Assembly (NCBI RefSeq): GCF_001269365.1
Contig: NZ_CXOM01000002.1
Location: forward strand, 504,001-568,000
DNA: 64,000 nt
Direction of reading: 5' to 3'
Source of the DNA: Limnohabitans sp. Rim11
Lineage (GTDB): Bacteria > Pseudomonadota > Gammaproteobacteria > Burkholderiales > Burkholderiaceae_C
Each line of letters begins with the position of its first letter. The first letter of the stretch is position 1. A program made the translations under genes and the position numbers. Under the pieces are notes generated by a model. It saw only the letters and a list, made by a program, of their open reading frames with translations, made no database searches and was not told the DNA's origin. Of the stretch, positions 45,922 to 54,842 are shown piece by piece.

Positions 45922-46749
45922 TCAAGCTTCAACACGCACAATTTTCTGCGCTTCAAAAGCCAGCTGTTCATTTTTTCTGGCGTAGCCCAATGGGTTGGCC
46001 ACCACACGACAGCCCTGGCTGACGTAGTTGTGCGCACAGTGCAAATGACCATGCAACCAAAGCGTGGCCTGAGGTAACAAATGATCAAGTGCGTTGCAAA
46101 ATCCTGCAGTGCCAGGGCTTAGGCCATACCGAGGATCTGCACTGAGAAGGCTTGGTGCAAAGTGGGTAATGACTACAGTAGGTCCATCGAATGGCTCCGA
46201 CAAGGCATTCGTTAACCACGCTTGGTCAGACTGTGCCTGCGCTCTAACAGCGTCCGATAAAAACGGCGCGCCTTGAAAAGTAGTGCCTGTTTTCTTGAGA
46301 TAAAAATTAGCAGCACGTTCAGCTTTTTCTCTGGCTTTAAGTTGTTGTGTCAATGGGCCAGAGGTAGGAACAAGAGCTTCGAAATTACTCCACAAGGTGC
46401 AACCGATGAACCGCACACCGCCAAAAATTTCAACACGTTGGTGTAAAAAAACAATCTCCAAACGCTTGCAAGTGGCCTGCAATTTTTCATGCGCTTCTTC
46501 AAAGGGCATGCCGTCATATTCATGATTGCCGGGCACAAAGAAAACAGGTACCGGCCAAGCCCCTAAATCTTTGCGAGGCGAGAAACGCGCCAAGCCAAAG
46601 TCTTGATCTTGTTGGCCCAACAACATCGAGCCCGCTTGATAAGAGCCAATGTCTCCCGCCAAAATTAGGACGTCTGCAGAGGGTGCAACTTCAGGGCTGA
46701 AATGAGGATGCGTTTCTAAATGCAAATCAGACAGAAGTTGAATGTTCAT
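45922..46749 (-). CDS. calcineurin-like metallophosphoesterase
   Basis: 275 residues from the ATG at 46749, which shares its A with the LysR stop (TGATG). The five metallophosphoesterase motifs are visible: SDLHLE (D-x-H), LAGDIG (GD), PGNHEYD (GNHE), THFAP and HGHLHCAHNY (GHxH). Two metal ions in the active site hydrolyse phosphoesters; the substrate is unknown. An upstream in-frame extension of 47 residues overlaps the LysR gene and is rejected. Translational coupling with the LysR regulator suggests common expression. Confidence 0.88.
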   Translation of the reverse strand: MNIQLLSDLHLETHPHFSPEVAPSADVLILAGDIGSYQAGSMLLGQQDQDFGLARFSPRKDLGAWPVPVFFVPGNHEYDGMPFEEAHEKLQATCKRLEIVFLHQRVEIFGGVRFIGCTLWSNFEALVPTSGPLTQQLKAREKAERAANFYLKKTGTTFQGAPFLSDAVRAQAQSDQAWLTNALSEPFDGPTVVITHFAPSLLSADPRYGLSPGTAGFCNALDHLLPQATLWLHGHLHCAHNYVSQGCRVVANPLGYARKNEQLAFEAQKIVRVEA

Positions 46750-47723
46750 CAGAGCCGTGCCCCTTTGAAAACATCGTGTGCAATGCGGATCAAATGTTCT
46801 CTTAACCAAATATGATCGCTTTGGGCATGCTTGCGCCGATGCCACAACGCATCGACGTGCAAGGTGGGCACCTTGAAGGGCAACTCGCACATGAACAGTT
46901 CATCGGCAATGCCGGTGGTGGGCACAAAGTGCTTGGGCAAGACGGTGAGCAAATCGGAGTTGACCACCACCCGGCCTGCTGTAAAAAACTGATTGACGGT
47001 CATCACCACACGCCTGTGTCTGCCAATCGAGGTCAAGGCTTCGTCAATGAAGCCATAAGGCCGCCCTGAAAAACTCACGAGCAAATGTCGCGCATTGCAA
47101 AACTCATCGAGCGTGATATTTTTCTGTGCCAATGGATGGCCTCGGCGCATGACGCACACATACTCGCCGTCATACAAACGATGATGTTCAAAGGCCACGG
47201 CCTCACCCGATTGGGCTTTGGCGGTTAAGTCTGCTAGAACTGCAGGAAAGTAGCCCAGAGCCAAGTCGGCCGTGCCTTCGTTGAGCATGTTTCTGGGGTC
47301 GCGGGTGGTCAGAGGCAGGACCCGAATAGACACCTTGGGTGCATGGTGTTCAAGCGCTTGTCCTAAACCACCCATCAGCTCGGCGGCCGTGGCATCTGCC
47401 ATGGCCAGCACAAATGCATTGCGCGCTTCAGTGGGGATGAATTGTTGTGGCACCAACGCCGATTGCAATTGATCCAATGCTTGCCGCACATTGGGCCAAA
47501 GCATCAGGGCAAAGGGTGTAGGCGCAATGCCGTGCCCTTCACGGCGGACCAAATCATCGCCCAGGGTTTCTCGCAGTCTGCGCAAGGCATTGCTGACCGC
47601 AGGCTGCGTGATGGACAAGTTGCGCGCAGCTTTGGTCAGGCTTTTTTCAGCCATGACTTCATCAAAGACCCGAAGCAAATTCAGGTCTAGGGTGCGGAAA
47701 TTGGTATGGATGGGCTCAATCAT
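46749..47723 (-). CDS. LysR family transcriptional regulator
   Basis: 324 residues. The winged helix-turn-helix is at ~10-70: LNLLRVFDEVMAEKSLTKAARNLSITQPAVSNALRRLRETLGDDLVRREGHG. The C-terminal part is a periplasmic-binding-protein-like effector domain. It resembles the PnbR/NodD-like subgroup. Most LysR proteins control a divergent gene; here the divergent gene is the two-helix membrane protein at 47866. Inverted repeats at 47735-47748 and 47807-47821 are candidate binding sites. The phosphoesterase follows with a 1-nt overlap. Confidence 0.91.
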   Translation of the reverse strand: MIEPIHTNFRTLDLNLLRVFDEVMAEKSLTKAARNLSITQPAVSNALRRLRETLGDDLVRREGHGIAPTPFALMLWPNVRQALDQLQSALVPQQFIPTEARNAFVLAMADATAAELMGGLGQALEHHAPKVSIRVLPLTTRDPRNMLNEGTADLALGYFPAVLADLTAKAQSGEAVAFEHHRLYDGEYVCVMRRGHPLAQKNITLDEFCNARHLLVSFSGRPYGFIDEALTSIGRHRRVVMTVNQFFTAGRVVVNSDLLTVLPKHFVPTTGIADELFMCELPFKVPTLHVDALWHRRKHAQSDHIWLREHLIRIAHDVFKGARL

Positions 47724-47734
47724 TTCGTTTGTGA

Positions 47735-47748
47735 ATGATAAGCATCAT
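47735..47748. promoter_or_regulatory. inverted repeat ATGAT-N4-ATCAT near LysR start
   Basis: A perfect 5+5 dyad 12 bp upstream of the LysR ATG. It may be an autoregulatory LysR-type box, though the match to T-N11-A is not exact. Confidence 0.3.
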
Positions 47749-47806
47749 AAATATAAAGTTGAACAACACTAGAGTAAACCCTAAGATTCGTTCATGGTCA
47801 AGCATT

Positions 47807-47821
47807 AAGTGACGTTCACTT
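47807..47821. promoter_or_regulatory. inverted repeat AAGTGA-N3-TCACTT
   Basis: A perfect 6+6 dyad 45 bp before the start of the small membrane protein gene. It fits an operator for a dimeric regulator, possibly the divergent LysR protein. Confidence 0.35.
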
Positions 47822-47865
47822 GAAGCTAAGACCTTTGAAATCAATCTCCTGATGAGGTCACCCAC

Positions 47866-48366
47866 ATGAACCGCAATTTTGTTCACTTAGAGTATTCAAC
47901 AAGCCACCCTGGTGTGGAGCGCGCAGAGCAGGTCGTGGCCAATATCAAGCGCATGGGCGAAACATTCAGCCCCACCCGAACTTTGGCCGCCATGTTGTTA
48001 GCGGCTGTGGTTGCTGCCTTTGTTGTGGTTGCAGATCAGATGATTGACACTTGGGCCGATGGTCATTTGCTGGCCGCTTGGGTGGCCCTTTGGGCTGTGG
48101 CATTTGCTGCTGCGGGCTTGTTTGCCGGCACTTCAAAAACACTGGCTTTCCAAATCAAAGCAGGTTTGGATGCTTGGTCCGCCAAGCTGGCTCAAAACCG
48201 TGCTGATGACCGCATGTGGGCCATTGCTCAAACAGACTCGCGCTTGATGTCCGACTTGCAGTCAGCCGTGGGTCGTGAAGAAGCGTCTTCGCTTAACAGC
48301 ACCAGCCCAAGCGCAACACAACGCCGTGTTTCACGCATCTTGCGCAATCGTCAGTTTTACATTTGA
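47866..48366 (+). CDS. membrane protein of unknown function
   Basis: 166 residues; I do not recognise a family. Two transmembrane helices are evident (~41-61, LAAMLLAAVVAAFVVVADQMI, and ~69-90, AAWVALWAVAFAAAGLFAG). Polar N- and C-terminal ends flank them; the C-terminus is basic (TQRRVSRILRNRQFYI). The gene has its own upstream dyad and is divergent from a LysR gene. Its last 36 bp overlap the 3' end of the convergent EamA transporter gene. Confidence 0.75.
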   Translation: MNRNFVHLEYSTSHPGVERAEQVVANIKRMGETFSPTRTLAAMLLAAVVAAFVVVADQMIDTWADGHLLAAWVALWAVAFAAAGLFAGTSKTLAFQIKAGLDAWSAKLAQNRADDRMWAIAQTDSRLMSDLQSAVGREEASSLNSTSPSATQRRVSRILRNRQFYI

Positions 48367-49230
48367 GTCTTCAGCAGGTCGCTGAGAGGCCAAGTAAATT
48401 CCGGGAAGAATAAGGGCTGCGCCAATGGCATGGTGCACGCCCAAGGTCTCGTTCAATAGAAACCAGCCTACCAAACTACCATACAAAGGGCCCAAGTAAA
48501 GACTTGCAGCGACCCGACTTGCCCCCAAGGTTTTTTGACAAAACCCATAAGCCCAGTAAGCCCCCACACCTGGAAAAACAGCGGCCACAATGACCAATGC
48601 GGCAGCCTCTATAGACCAAGCGGGGTGAGCACTTGCAAACCATTCAGCCAAAGCAAATGGCAGCAAGACAACACTTCCCCCCATGCAAGTTGCAGCCAAC
48701 CTGGCCGTCGAACTCAAGGGGCTGGCCCATTTTTTCAAAAGCAAAGCGTAGGCTGCCCAAGACACCATGGCAATCACAATCAGCCCGTCACCTAAGACCC
48801 AAATGACTTGAGACAAGGCCGCCCATTGGCCTTTGACCACTACGTGCAAGACGCCAAGCAAGGCGATGAAAACGCCCACCCCTTGTTTGAAAGAAAACTT
48901 TTCTTTAAGGCCCAGTACGGCCCCTAAAGTGATCAAGACGGGTGAGGCCGCGTAAATCAGGGCAATGTTAATGGCCGTGGTCGTTTCGCCCGCCCAGTAA
49001 ACCCATGCGCCACAAATCAGCATGCCCAGAAAACCCAGTGTCAGGTATTGGGGCCAGACCTTGAGGGTTTGGCGTCTTTCGCGCCAAAGTTCTTCTCGAG
49101 CAATGATCGTCAAAATCAAACCCGCAAGCGACCATCTCCCCAAAGCCAGAACATGGGGGGAAATGATGCCGGGTGCTATTTTGGCGACGACGTAGTTCAC
49201 CGCCCACATGGCAGGGGTGAACCACAGCAA
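48331..49230 (-). CDS. EamA/DMT family transporter
   Basis: 299 residues with about 10 transmembrane helices in two EamA repeats (for instance FTPAMWAVNYVVAKIAPGIISPHVLALGRWSLAG and AALVIVAAVFPGVGAYWAYGFCQKTLGASRVAASLYLGPLYG). Members export amino acids, nucleosides or other metabolites. The frame has no good ATG: the listed start is a TTG at 49230, with an ATG eight codons in and an open frame reaching 5' into the pckG stop region. It follows pckG by 35 bp on the same strand and may be co-transcribed. Confidence 0.83.
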   Translation of the reverse strand: MLWFTPAMWAVNYVVAKIAPGIISPHVLALGRWSLAGLILTIIAREELWRERRQTLKVWPQYLTLGFLGMLICGAWVYWAGETTTAINIALIYAASPVLITLGAVLGLKEKFSFKQGVGVFIALLGVLHVVVKGQWAALSQVIWVLGDGLIVIAMVSWAAYALLLKKWASPLSSTARLAATCMGGSVVLLPFALAEWFASAHPAWSIEAAALVIVAAVFPGVGAYWAYGFCQKTLGASRVAASLYLGPLYGSLVGWFLLNETLGVHHAIGAALILPGIYLASQRPAEDSNVKLTIAQDA

Positions 49231-49265
49231 AGCTTGCGCCAGCTTTTGGCGCGAGTCTGCGTTTG

Positions 49266-51137
49266 TCAGACCGCTGCCAAGCGTTGTTCCAACGCTGCTT
49301 TGGTATCGAGCAAAGCCTTGGGCATGTTGTAGGCCAACTGCTCAAAGTGCGTGGTGTGCAATTGCAACTCTTGTTGCCATGCCGCTTTGTCAATGCTGGT
49401 GACAGTATTAAATTGGTCGGCTGTGAAGTTCAAACCGGTCCAGTTCAATTCACCATAGGTGGGTGTCACGCCAAACATGGTTTCTTGGCCTTGGGCCTGA
49501 CCTTCCAAACGGTCGATCATCCATTTCAACACGCGCATGTTGTCGCCATAACCTGGCCAGACAAACTTGCCCGCTTCGTCTTTTCGGAACCAGTTGACGC
49601 AGTAGATGCTGGGCAACTTGTGACCACCGGCTTCAATTTTGGCGCCCACGTCCAACCAGTGTTGGAAGTAGTCACTCATGTTGTAACCGCAGAAGGGCAA
49701 CATGGCAAACGGATCGCGGCGAACCACGCCTTGCGCGCCAAAGGCCGCAGCCGTGGTTTCAGAGCCCATGGTGGCCGCCATGTAAACGCCTTCGGTCCAG
49801 CTGCGTGCTTCGGTGACCAAAGGCACAGTGGTAGAGCGGCGACCGCCAAAGATGAACGCGTCGATGGACACGCCTGCGGCATCGTCCCATGCGGCGTCGA
49901 GTGCTGGGTTGTTGGTGGCGGCAACGGTAAAACGTGCATTGGGGTGAGCCGCTTTGGCGCCAGTGTCTTTGGCAATCTGGGGTGTCCAGTCTTTGCCTTG
50001 CCAGTCGATCAAATGATCGGGCACTTTGCCGCTGTCCTTGTCCATGCCTTCCCACCAAACATCGCCGTCATCGGTCAATGCCACATTGGTGAAGATGACG
50101 TTTTTGTCCAAGCTGGCCATGCAGTTGGGGTTGGTGTGGTGGTTGGTACCAGGGGCCACGCCAAAGTAACCGGCTTCGGGATTGATGGCCATCATCTTGC
50201 CGTTGGCTTGGGGTTTGATCCACGCGATGTCGTCGCCAATGGTGGTGACTTTCCAGCCATTGAAGCCTTCGGGTGGCACCAACATCGAGAAGTTTGTTTT
50301 GCCGCAAGCGCTGGGGAATGCAGCTGCCACGTGGTATTTTTTTCCTTGCGGATTGGTCACGCCCAAGATGAGCATGTGTTCGGCCAACCAACCTTGTTCG
50401 CGGCCCATGCTGGACGCAATGCGCAAAGCCAAGCACTTTTTGCCCAGCAAAGCATTGCCGCCGTAGCCAGAACCGTAAGACCAGATCTCGCGTGTTTCTG
50501 GATAGTGAACAATGTACTTGACGGTGGGGTTGCAAGGCCATGACGTGGTGTCTTTGGCGCCATTGACCAACGGAGCGCCCACAGTGTGCAGGCAAGGCAC
50601 GAACTCACCATCTGTGCCGATCACGTCGAACACGGCTTTGCCCATGCGGGTCATGAGTTTTTGGTTCACGGCCACATAGGCGCTGTCGGTCAACTCAATG
50701 CCAATGTGTGCAATGTGCGAGCCCAAGGGGCCCATGGAGAAAGGCACCACATACATGGTGCGGCCTTGCATGCAACCATCGAACAAAGGGTTCAAGGTCT
50801 GGCGCATTTCGGCGGGGGCCATCCAGTTGTTGGTGGGGCCGGCGTTCTCTTTCTTTTCTGAGCAGATGTAAGTACGGTCTTCAACGCGCGCCACATCGGA
50901 AGGATCGGAGCATGCCAAGAAGCTGCCTGGCCGCTTGGCGGGATTGAGCTTTTTGAAGGTGCCGCTGTCGACCAGTTGTTGGCACAGGCGGTTGTATTCT
51001 TCTTCAGAGCCGTCACACCAGTAAATATTGGCGGGCTTGCATAAAGCTGCCATTTCGGCCACCCAAGCAATCAGCTTGGGGTTTTTAACGTACGTGGGTG
51101 TATTCAGGTTCAAGCCCTGCATCACGGGTGAGTTCAT
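49266..51137 (-). CDS. pckG: phosphoenolpyruvate carboxykinase (GTP)
   Basis: 623 residues from the ATG at 51137, supported by a GGAG ribosome site 8 nt upstream; a longer frame is open 69 nt further. The GTP-type signature is present: the P-loop [13 protein letters not shown] with the reactive Cys, then DDIAWI, and [12 protein letters not shown]. It converts oxaloacetate to PEP with GTP, the entry step of gluconeogenesis from organic acids. The upstream 347 bp hold a 15-bp inverted repeat (51356) and a terminator for the recQ side, otherwise nothing recognised. Confidence 0.96.
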   Translation of the reverse strand: MNSPVMQGLNLNTPTYVKNPKLIAWVAEMAALCKPANIYWCDGSEEEYNRLCQQLVDSGTFKKLNPAKRPGSFLACSDPSDVARVEDRTYICSEKKENAGPTNNWMAPAEMRQTLNPLFDGCMQGRTMYVVPFSMGPLGSHIAHIGIELTDSAYVAVNQKLMTRMGKAVFDVIGTDGEFVPCLHTVGAPLVNGAKDTTSWPCNPTVKYIVHYPETREIWSYGSGYGGNALLGKKCLALRIASSMGREQGWLAEHMLILGVTNPQGKKYHVAAAFPSACGKTNFSMLVPPEGFNGWKVTTIGDDIAWIKPQANGKMMAINPEAGYFGVAPGTNHHTNPNCMASLDKNVIFTNVALTDDGDVWWEGMDKDSGKVPDHLIDWQGKDWTPQIAKDTGAKAAHPNARFTVAATNNPALDAAWDDAAGVSIDAFIFGGRRSTTVPLVTEARSWTEGVYMAATMGSETTAAAFGAQGVVRRDPFAMLPFCGYNMSDYFQHWLDVGAKIEAGGHKLPSIYCVNWFRKDEAGKFVWPGYGDNMRVLKWMIDRLEGQAQGQETMFGVTPTYGELNWTGLNFTADQFNTVTSIDKAAWQQELQLHTTHFEQLAYNMPKALLDTKAALEQRLAAV

Positions 51138-51355
51138 GGGAAAAGCTCCAAAGTTTAAAAATCGTTTTTTGGAAAGTGCCGAGGCTTGCAAGCCACCTTG
51201 GGTCAAACACTTTTCAAAAAACGACTCAAGCAGGCGTGGACATGCACGCGATGCTGAGAAACAAATGGACTTGTACCCCGCTTGTAACTCACCTTGAATT
51301 TTAGGGAGGCTGACAAGAAAAGTGGGAAAGAAAAAGTGAAAACCCTATAAAAACT

Positions 51356-51370
51356 ATGCAAAACTTGCAT
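51356..51370. promoter_or_regulatory. inverted repeat ATGCAA-AAC-TTGCAT upstream of pckG
   Basis: A perfect 6+6 dyad with 3-nt spacer about 220 bp before the pckG start, in AT-rich sequence. It is reminiscent of TTTGCAAA-type operators of acetate or short-chain-fatty-acid regulators; this is a guess from the sequence form. Confidence 0.3.
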
Positions 51371-51411
51371 GATTAGGGCGCTTGGTGGCGATGAGCATCC
51401 AACAAGACAAG

Positions 51412-51434
51412 AAAAAACCCGCCAAAGGCGGGTT
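51412..51434 (-). terminator. Rho-independent terminator of recQ/small-protein unit
   Basis: AACCCGCC (51416-51423) and GGCGGGTT (51427-51434) form a perfect 8-bp GC-rich stem with an AAA loop. On the minus strand it is followed by a T-run (51417-51412), so it ends transcription coming from recQ and the 44-aa gene. Confidence 0.88.
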
Positions 51435-51484
51435 GTAGACAGTGGCCAGTAGGCCTTCGAAACGCCTAAGGGCGAATTCGATAT

Positions 51485-51619
51485 TTAGGCCATGAAGACA
51501 GCGATGAAGGCCAGCAAGAAAATCAGGACCGCACCGGCGACAGGAATCACGACGGGAATGTGTTTGACGATACCTTCAACAGGATCATCGGATGTGTGTG
51601 AATCGTTGTGAGCAGACAT
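51485..51619 (-). CDS. small membrane protein (44 aa) downstream of recQ
   Basis: 44 residues: a polar, His/Asp-rich start (MSAHNDSHTSDDPVEGIVKH) then one hydrophobic helix (IPVVIPVAGAVLIFLLAFIA). A GAGG ribosome site lies 8 nt upstream of the ATG, and a terminator follows 50 bp downstream, both in favour of a real gene. Short proteins with the DPVEGIVKH motif occur in other Burkholderiales (recalled). It lies 27 bp after the recQ stop on the same strand. Function unknown. Confidence 0.75.
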   Translation of the reverse strand: MSAHNDSHTSDDPVEGIVKHIPVVIPVAGAVLIFLLAFIAVFMA

Positions 51620-51646
51620 TGAAAAAACCTCATTTAGTTCAGCGCG

Positions 51647-53518
51647 CTATTTTAGCTGAACCCGACACACTTGCAAAACTTCCTGTCCATAGGCCTCGAG
51701 CTTTTTGACGCCAATGCCACTGATGCCTTGCAAATCCTCCAAATTTTGGGGGTCGGCGGATGCAATGTGCGCCAAAGTTGCATCGTGAAAAATAACGTAA
51801 GCAGGTAAATTGTGTTCCTTGGCAACTTCGGCGCGCCAAGCCTTTAAGTTGATGTAGCGCACCATGGCGTCCTGATTGAGGTTGGCTGCGGCAGGTGCGA
51901 CGGCCTGGGGTTTGCGGCTGCGCTTTTCGGGCTTGTGGCTGACAGACTCACGTAACAAGACCTTGGCATCGCCACGCAAAACGGCCCGTGAGCCTTCGGT
52001 CAATTGCAAGGTGTTGAAGACTTGGCCTTGAACATTGAGTGCGCCCATGGCAATAAGTTGACGCAACACGCCGCGCAGTTGGGTCTCGCTGAAGCTGGCG
52101 CCAATGCCAAAGGTGCTTAATTTGCTGTGGCCATATTGCGCCACTTTTTCTGTTGCTTTGCCGCGCAAAATGTCCATGATGTGGCCCGAGCCAAAGGAGA
52201 AGCCACTGTGTTGCTCGGCACGATAGACGGTAGAGAGCAGTTTGCGCGCAGCGTCGGTGCCATCCCAAACGGCGGGAGGGTGAAGGCAGTTGTCGCAGTT
52301 GCCGCAGGGCTCACTGGCTTCATCAAAATAAGACAAGAGGCGAACGCGCCGGCAGTCAGTGGCTTCTGCCAATGCCAACAAGGCGTCTAGTTTTCCGCGC
52401 AAGAGTTGCTTGAAGCTTTCTTCTGCAGGACTCTCATCAATCATGCGACGTTGATTGACCACGTCTTGAAGACCATAAGCCATCCAAGCATCTGCGCGCA
52501 AACCGTCGCGCCCAGCACGGCCGGTTTCTTGGTAATAACCTTCAATGTTCTTGGGCATGTCCAAGTGCGCCACAAACCTGACATCGGGCTTGTCGATGCC
52601 CATGCCAAAGGCAATGGTGGCCACAACCACAACGCCCTCATCGCGCAAAAACCGATCTTGGTGTTTTTGTCGAATGGCGGCGTCAAGGCCTGCGTGGTAA
52701 GGCAGGGCATCGATGCCCGCCTCTGCAAGCAGAGCAGCCACTTCTTCAACACGTTTGCGCGATTGACAATAAACCACACCGGCTTCGCCTTCGTGCTCGC
52801 GCTCAATGAAGCGCAGCAATTGGGTGGTCGCGTCTTTTTTCTCAACAATGGTGTAACGAATGTTGGGACGGTCGAAGCTACTAATAAAGAGCCGCGCATC
52901 TTCTAATTGCAAGCGCTCAATGATGTCGGCACGGGTCAGTGCGTCGGCGGTTGCAGTCAAGGCCACCCGAGGTACATTGGCAAACCGTTCGTGAAGAATG
53001 GTCAATCCGCGGTATTCAGGGCGGAAGTCGTGGCCCCATTGGCTTACGCAATGGGCTTCATCGATGGCAAACAAACTTAAAAGGTTTTGCGCGTACAAAG
53101 AATCGAGCAACGCCAAAAACCTGGGGGTGGTGATGCGTTCTGGTGCCGCATAAAGCAATGTAATTTCGCCACGGCGCAAGCGCTGTTCAACATCTTGCGC
53201 TTCTGCGTTGTTGAGGGTGGAGTTTAAAAATGCGGCACTGACGCCCGCTTCGTGCAGGGCGCCCACCTGATCGTGCATAAGTGCAATGAGGGGAGAGACC
53301 ACAATGGTGATGCCCAAGCCAGCATTTTGACGAGCAATGGCTGGAATTTGGTAGCACAAGCTTTTGCCGCCGCCAGTGGGCATGAGAACCAAAGCGTCTT
53401 GGCCGCCAGTGACGTGTTCAATGATGTCTTGCTGTGGGCCGCGGAAAGTCTCATAGCCAAAGACCTCGCTGAGGATGCTCAGTATGTTGGGTGATTGCAG
53501 GACGGCAGAAGTAGACAC
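51647..53518 (-). CDS. recQ: ATP-dependent DNA helicase RecQ
   Basis: 623 residues, near E. coli RecQ (609). Helicase motifs: [12 protein letters not shown] (motif 0), [15 protein letters not shown] (Walker A), [20 protein letters not shown] (DEAH and aromatic loop), [30 protein letters not shown] (motif VI). The RQC zinc site has [15 protein letters not shown], and an HRDC domain closes the protein. It unwinds recombination and replication intermediates 3'-5'. The gene is divergent from metH with 112 bp between the starts and is followed by the 44-aa gene. Confidence 0.96.
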   Translation of the reverse strand: MSTSAVLQSPNILSILSEVFGYETFRGPQQDIIEHVTGGQDALVLMPTGGGKSLCYQIPAIARQNAGLGITIVVSPLIALMHDQVGALHEAGVSAAFLNSTLNNAEAQDVEQRLRRGEITLLYAAPERITTPRFLALLDSLYAQNLLSLFAIDEAHCVSQWGHDFRPEYRGLTILHERFANVPRVALTATADALTRADIIERLQLEDARLFISSFDRPNIRYTIVEKKDATTQLLRFIEREHEGEAGVVYCQSRKRVEEVAALLAEAGIDALPYHAGLDAAIRQKHQDRFLRDEGVVVVATIAFGMGIDKPDVRFVAHLDMPKNIEGYYQETGRAGRDGLRADAWMAYGLQDVVNQRRMIDESPAEESFKQLLRGKLDALLALAEATDCRRVRLLSYFDEASEPCGNCDNCLHPPAVWDGTDAARKLLSTVYRAEQHSGFSFGSGHIMDILRGKATEKVAQYGHSKLSTFGIGASFSETQLRGVLRQLIAMGALNVQGQVFNTLQLTEGSRAVLRGDAKVLLRESVSHKPEKRSRKPQAVAPAAANLNQDAMVRYINLKAWRAEVAKEHNLPAYVIFHDATLAHIASADPQNLEDLQGISGIGVKKLEAYGQEVLQVCRVQLK

Positions 53519-53630
53519 GGGGTGTATTGTCTCCGATGGACTGTGGCGCTTGTGCCCTGAAGCATTGGTATTTCAAAGTATTTGATTGCAATAAGCTTCA
53601 ATAGCCCCTTTGATTTTTTACAATACAACC

Positions 53631-54677
53631 ATGAAAGCTTTGAACTACACCCGCGCCCAAGCCCTTCCTGCTATCTTGGAAAAACGCATTGCCATTCTGG
53701 ATGGCGCCATGGGCACCATGATTCAGCGCTTTAAATTGAGCGAAGCCGATTACCGCGGCGAGCGTTTCAAAGACTTTCCCAAAGATGTGAAGGGCAACAA
53801 CGAGTTGCTCAGCCTGACGCGCCCCGATGTGATCCGTGACATTCACGAAGGCTACTTGGCGGCTGGTGCAGACATGATTGAAACCAACACCTTTGGTGCC
53901 ACCACCATTGCGCAAGAGGACTACCACATGGCCGACTTGGCCATTGAGATGAACCGCGCATCAGCCGCTTTGGCCCGCGCAGCTTGCGACAAGTTTTCAA
54001 CGCCCGACAAACCGCGCTATGCGGTGGGTGCCTTAGGCCCCACACCGAAGACCGCCAGCATCAGCCCGGATGTGAACGATCCCGGTGCGCGCAATGTGGA
54101 TTTTGAGTCTTTGCGCAAGGCCTACTACGAACAAACACAAGCGCTGGTTGAAGGCGGCGTGGATGTGTTGTTGGTCGAAACCATCTTCGACACTTTGAAT
54201 GCCAAAGCGGCTTTGTTTGCCATTGAAGAATACTTTGCCGACAGCGGCGAGCGCCTACCCCTGATCATCAGCGGCACCGTGACCGATGCCTCGGGTCGAA
54301 TTTTGAGCGGTCAAACCGTCACAGCGTTTTGGCACAGCGTGCGCCATGCACGCCCGTTGGCCATTGGTTTGAACTGTGCTTTGGGCGCTACTTTGATGCG
54401 CCCCTACATTCAAGAGTTGGCCAAAGTGGCAGATGACACCTTCATCAGCTGCTACCCCAACGCCGGTTTGCCCAACCCCATGAGCGATACCGGCTTTGAT
54501 GAAACGCCCGATGTGACCAGTCGTTTGTTGCATGAGTTTGCGGCGGAAGGTTTGGTCAACATTGTGGGTGGCTGCTGCGGAACTACGCCAGACCATATTG
54601 GGGCCATTCAGCAAGCAGTCAGCCCGCTGGCGCCACGAGGCTTGCATACAGCGGCTTTTTACAAAGAGGCGGCTTAA
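53631..54677 (+). CDS. metH: methionine synthase, homocysteine-binding half
   Basis: 348 residues from the ATG at 53631; a TTG seven codons upstream is the alternative. It corresponds to the N-terminal module of Met[39 protein letters not shown], and the zinc ligands in GLNCALGA and [11 protein letters not shown]. It binds zinc-activated homocysteine and receives methyl from methylcobalamin on the second half. The stop codon is followed by a 165-bp spacer and then the rest of MetH as a separate gene. No riboswitch precedes this half. Confidence 0.94.
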   Translation: MKALNYTRAQALPAILEKRIAILDGAMGTMIQRFKLSEADYRGERFKDFPKDVKGNNELLSLTRPDVIRDIHEGYLAAGADMIETNTFGATTIAQEDYHMADLAIEMNRASAALARAACDKFSTPDKPRYAVGALGPTPKTASISPDVNDPGARNVDFESLRKAYYEQTQALVEGGVDVLLVETIFDTLNAKAALFAIEEYFADSGERLPLIISGTVTDASGRILSGQTVTAFWHSVRHARPLAIGLNCALGATLMRPYIQELAKVADDTFISCYPNAGLPNPMSDTGFDETPDVTSRLLHEFAAEGLVNIVGGCCGTTPDHIGAIQQAVSPLAPRGLHTAAFYKEAA

Positions 54678-54724
54678 CCAAGAAGACCCCAAATAAGGGA
54701 CTTTAAGCATTAAAATAAAGTCTT

Positions 54725-54840
54725 CCCAAGGAGCGTTGCAGCCCGTTGGCCTTCCAGGCAACGGGTCAGGCTTGGGGGTCAATCAAGGGCCTAGCCCTTT
54801 CCCATTGCAAACCACGCTCACCTGCGATCCAAGAGGTGAG
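54725..54840 (+). promoter_or_regulatory. S-adenosylhomocysteine (SAH) riboswitch with SD-switch
   Basis: The sequence matches the SAH riboswitch consensus: CCCAAGGAGCG (P1 and start of P4), GTCAGGCTTGGG, and AACCACGCTCACC. P1 is CCCAAG (54725-54730) with CTTGGG (54771-54776); P2 is CCCGTTG with CAACGGG (54742-54748/54759-54765); the pseudoknot P4 is GAGCGT (54731-54736) with ACGCTC (54814-54819). CTCACCT (54817-54823) can also pair with AGGTGAG (54834-54840), which covers the ribosome site. The two pairings exclude each other, so SAH binding should free the site and switch translation on. An optional AAGGGC/GCCCTT hairpin lies in the variable part. Confidence 0.88.
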
Positions 54841-54842
54841 TT

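Noticed and set aside
46750..46890. Longer N-terminus for the metallophosphoesterase
   Set aside because: The extra 47 residues overlap the LysR gene and the domain starts at MNIQLLSDLHLE.
49263..50543. 426-residue plus-strand open frame
   Set aside because: It is entirely antisense to pckG, a clearly conserved gene, and its translation is His/Cys/Phe-rich without domains; a frame shadow.
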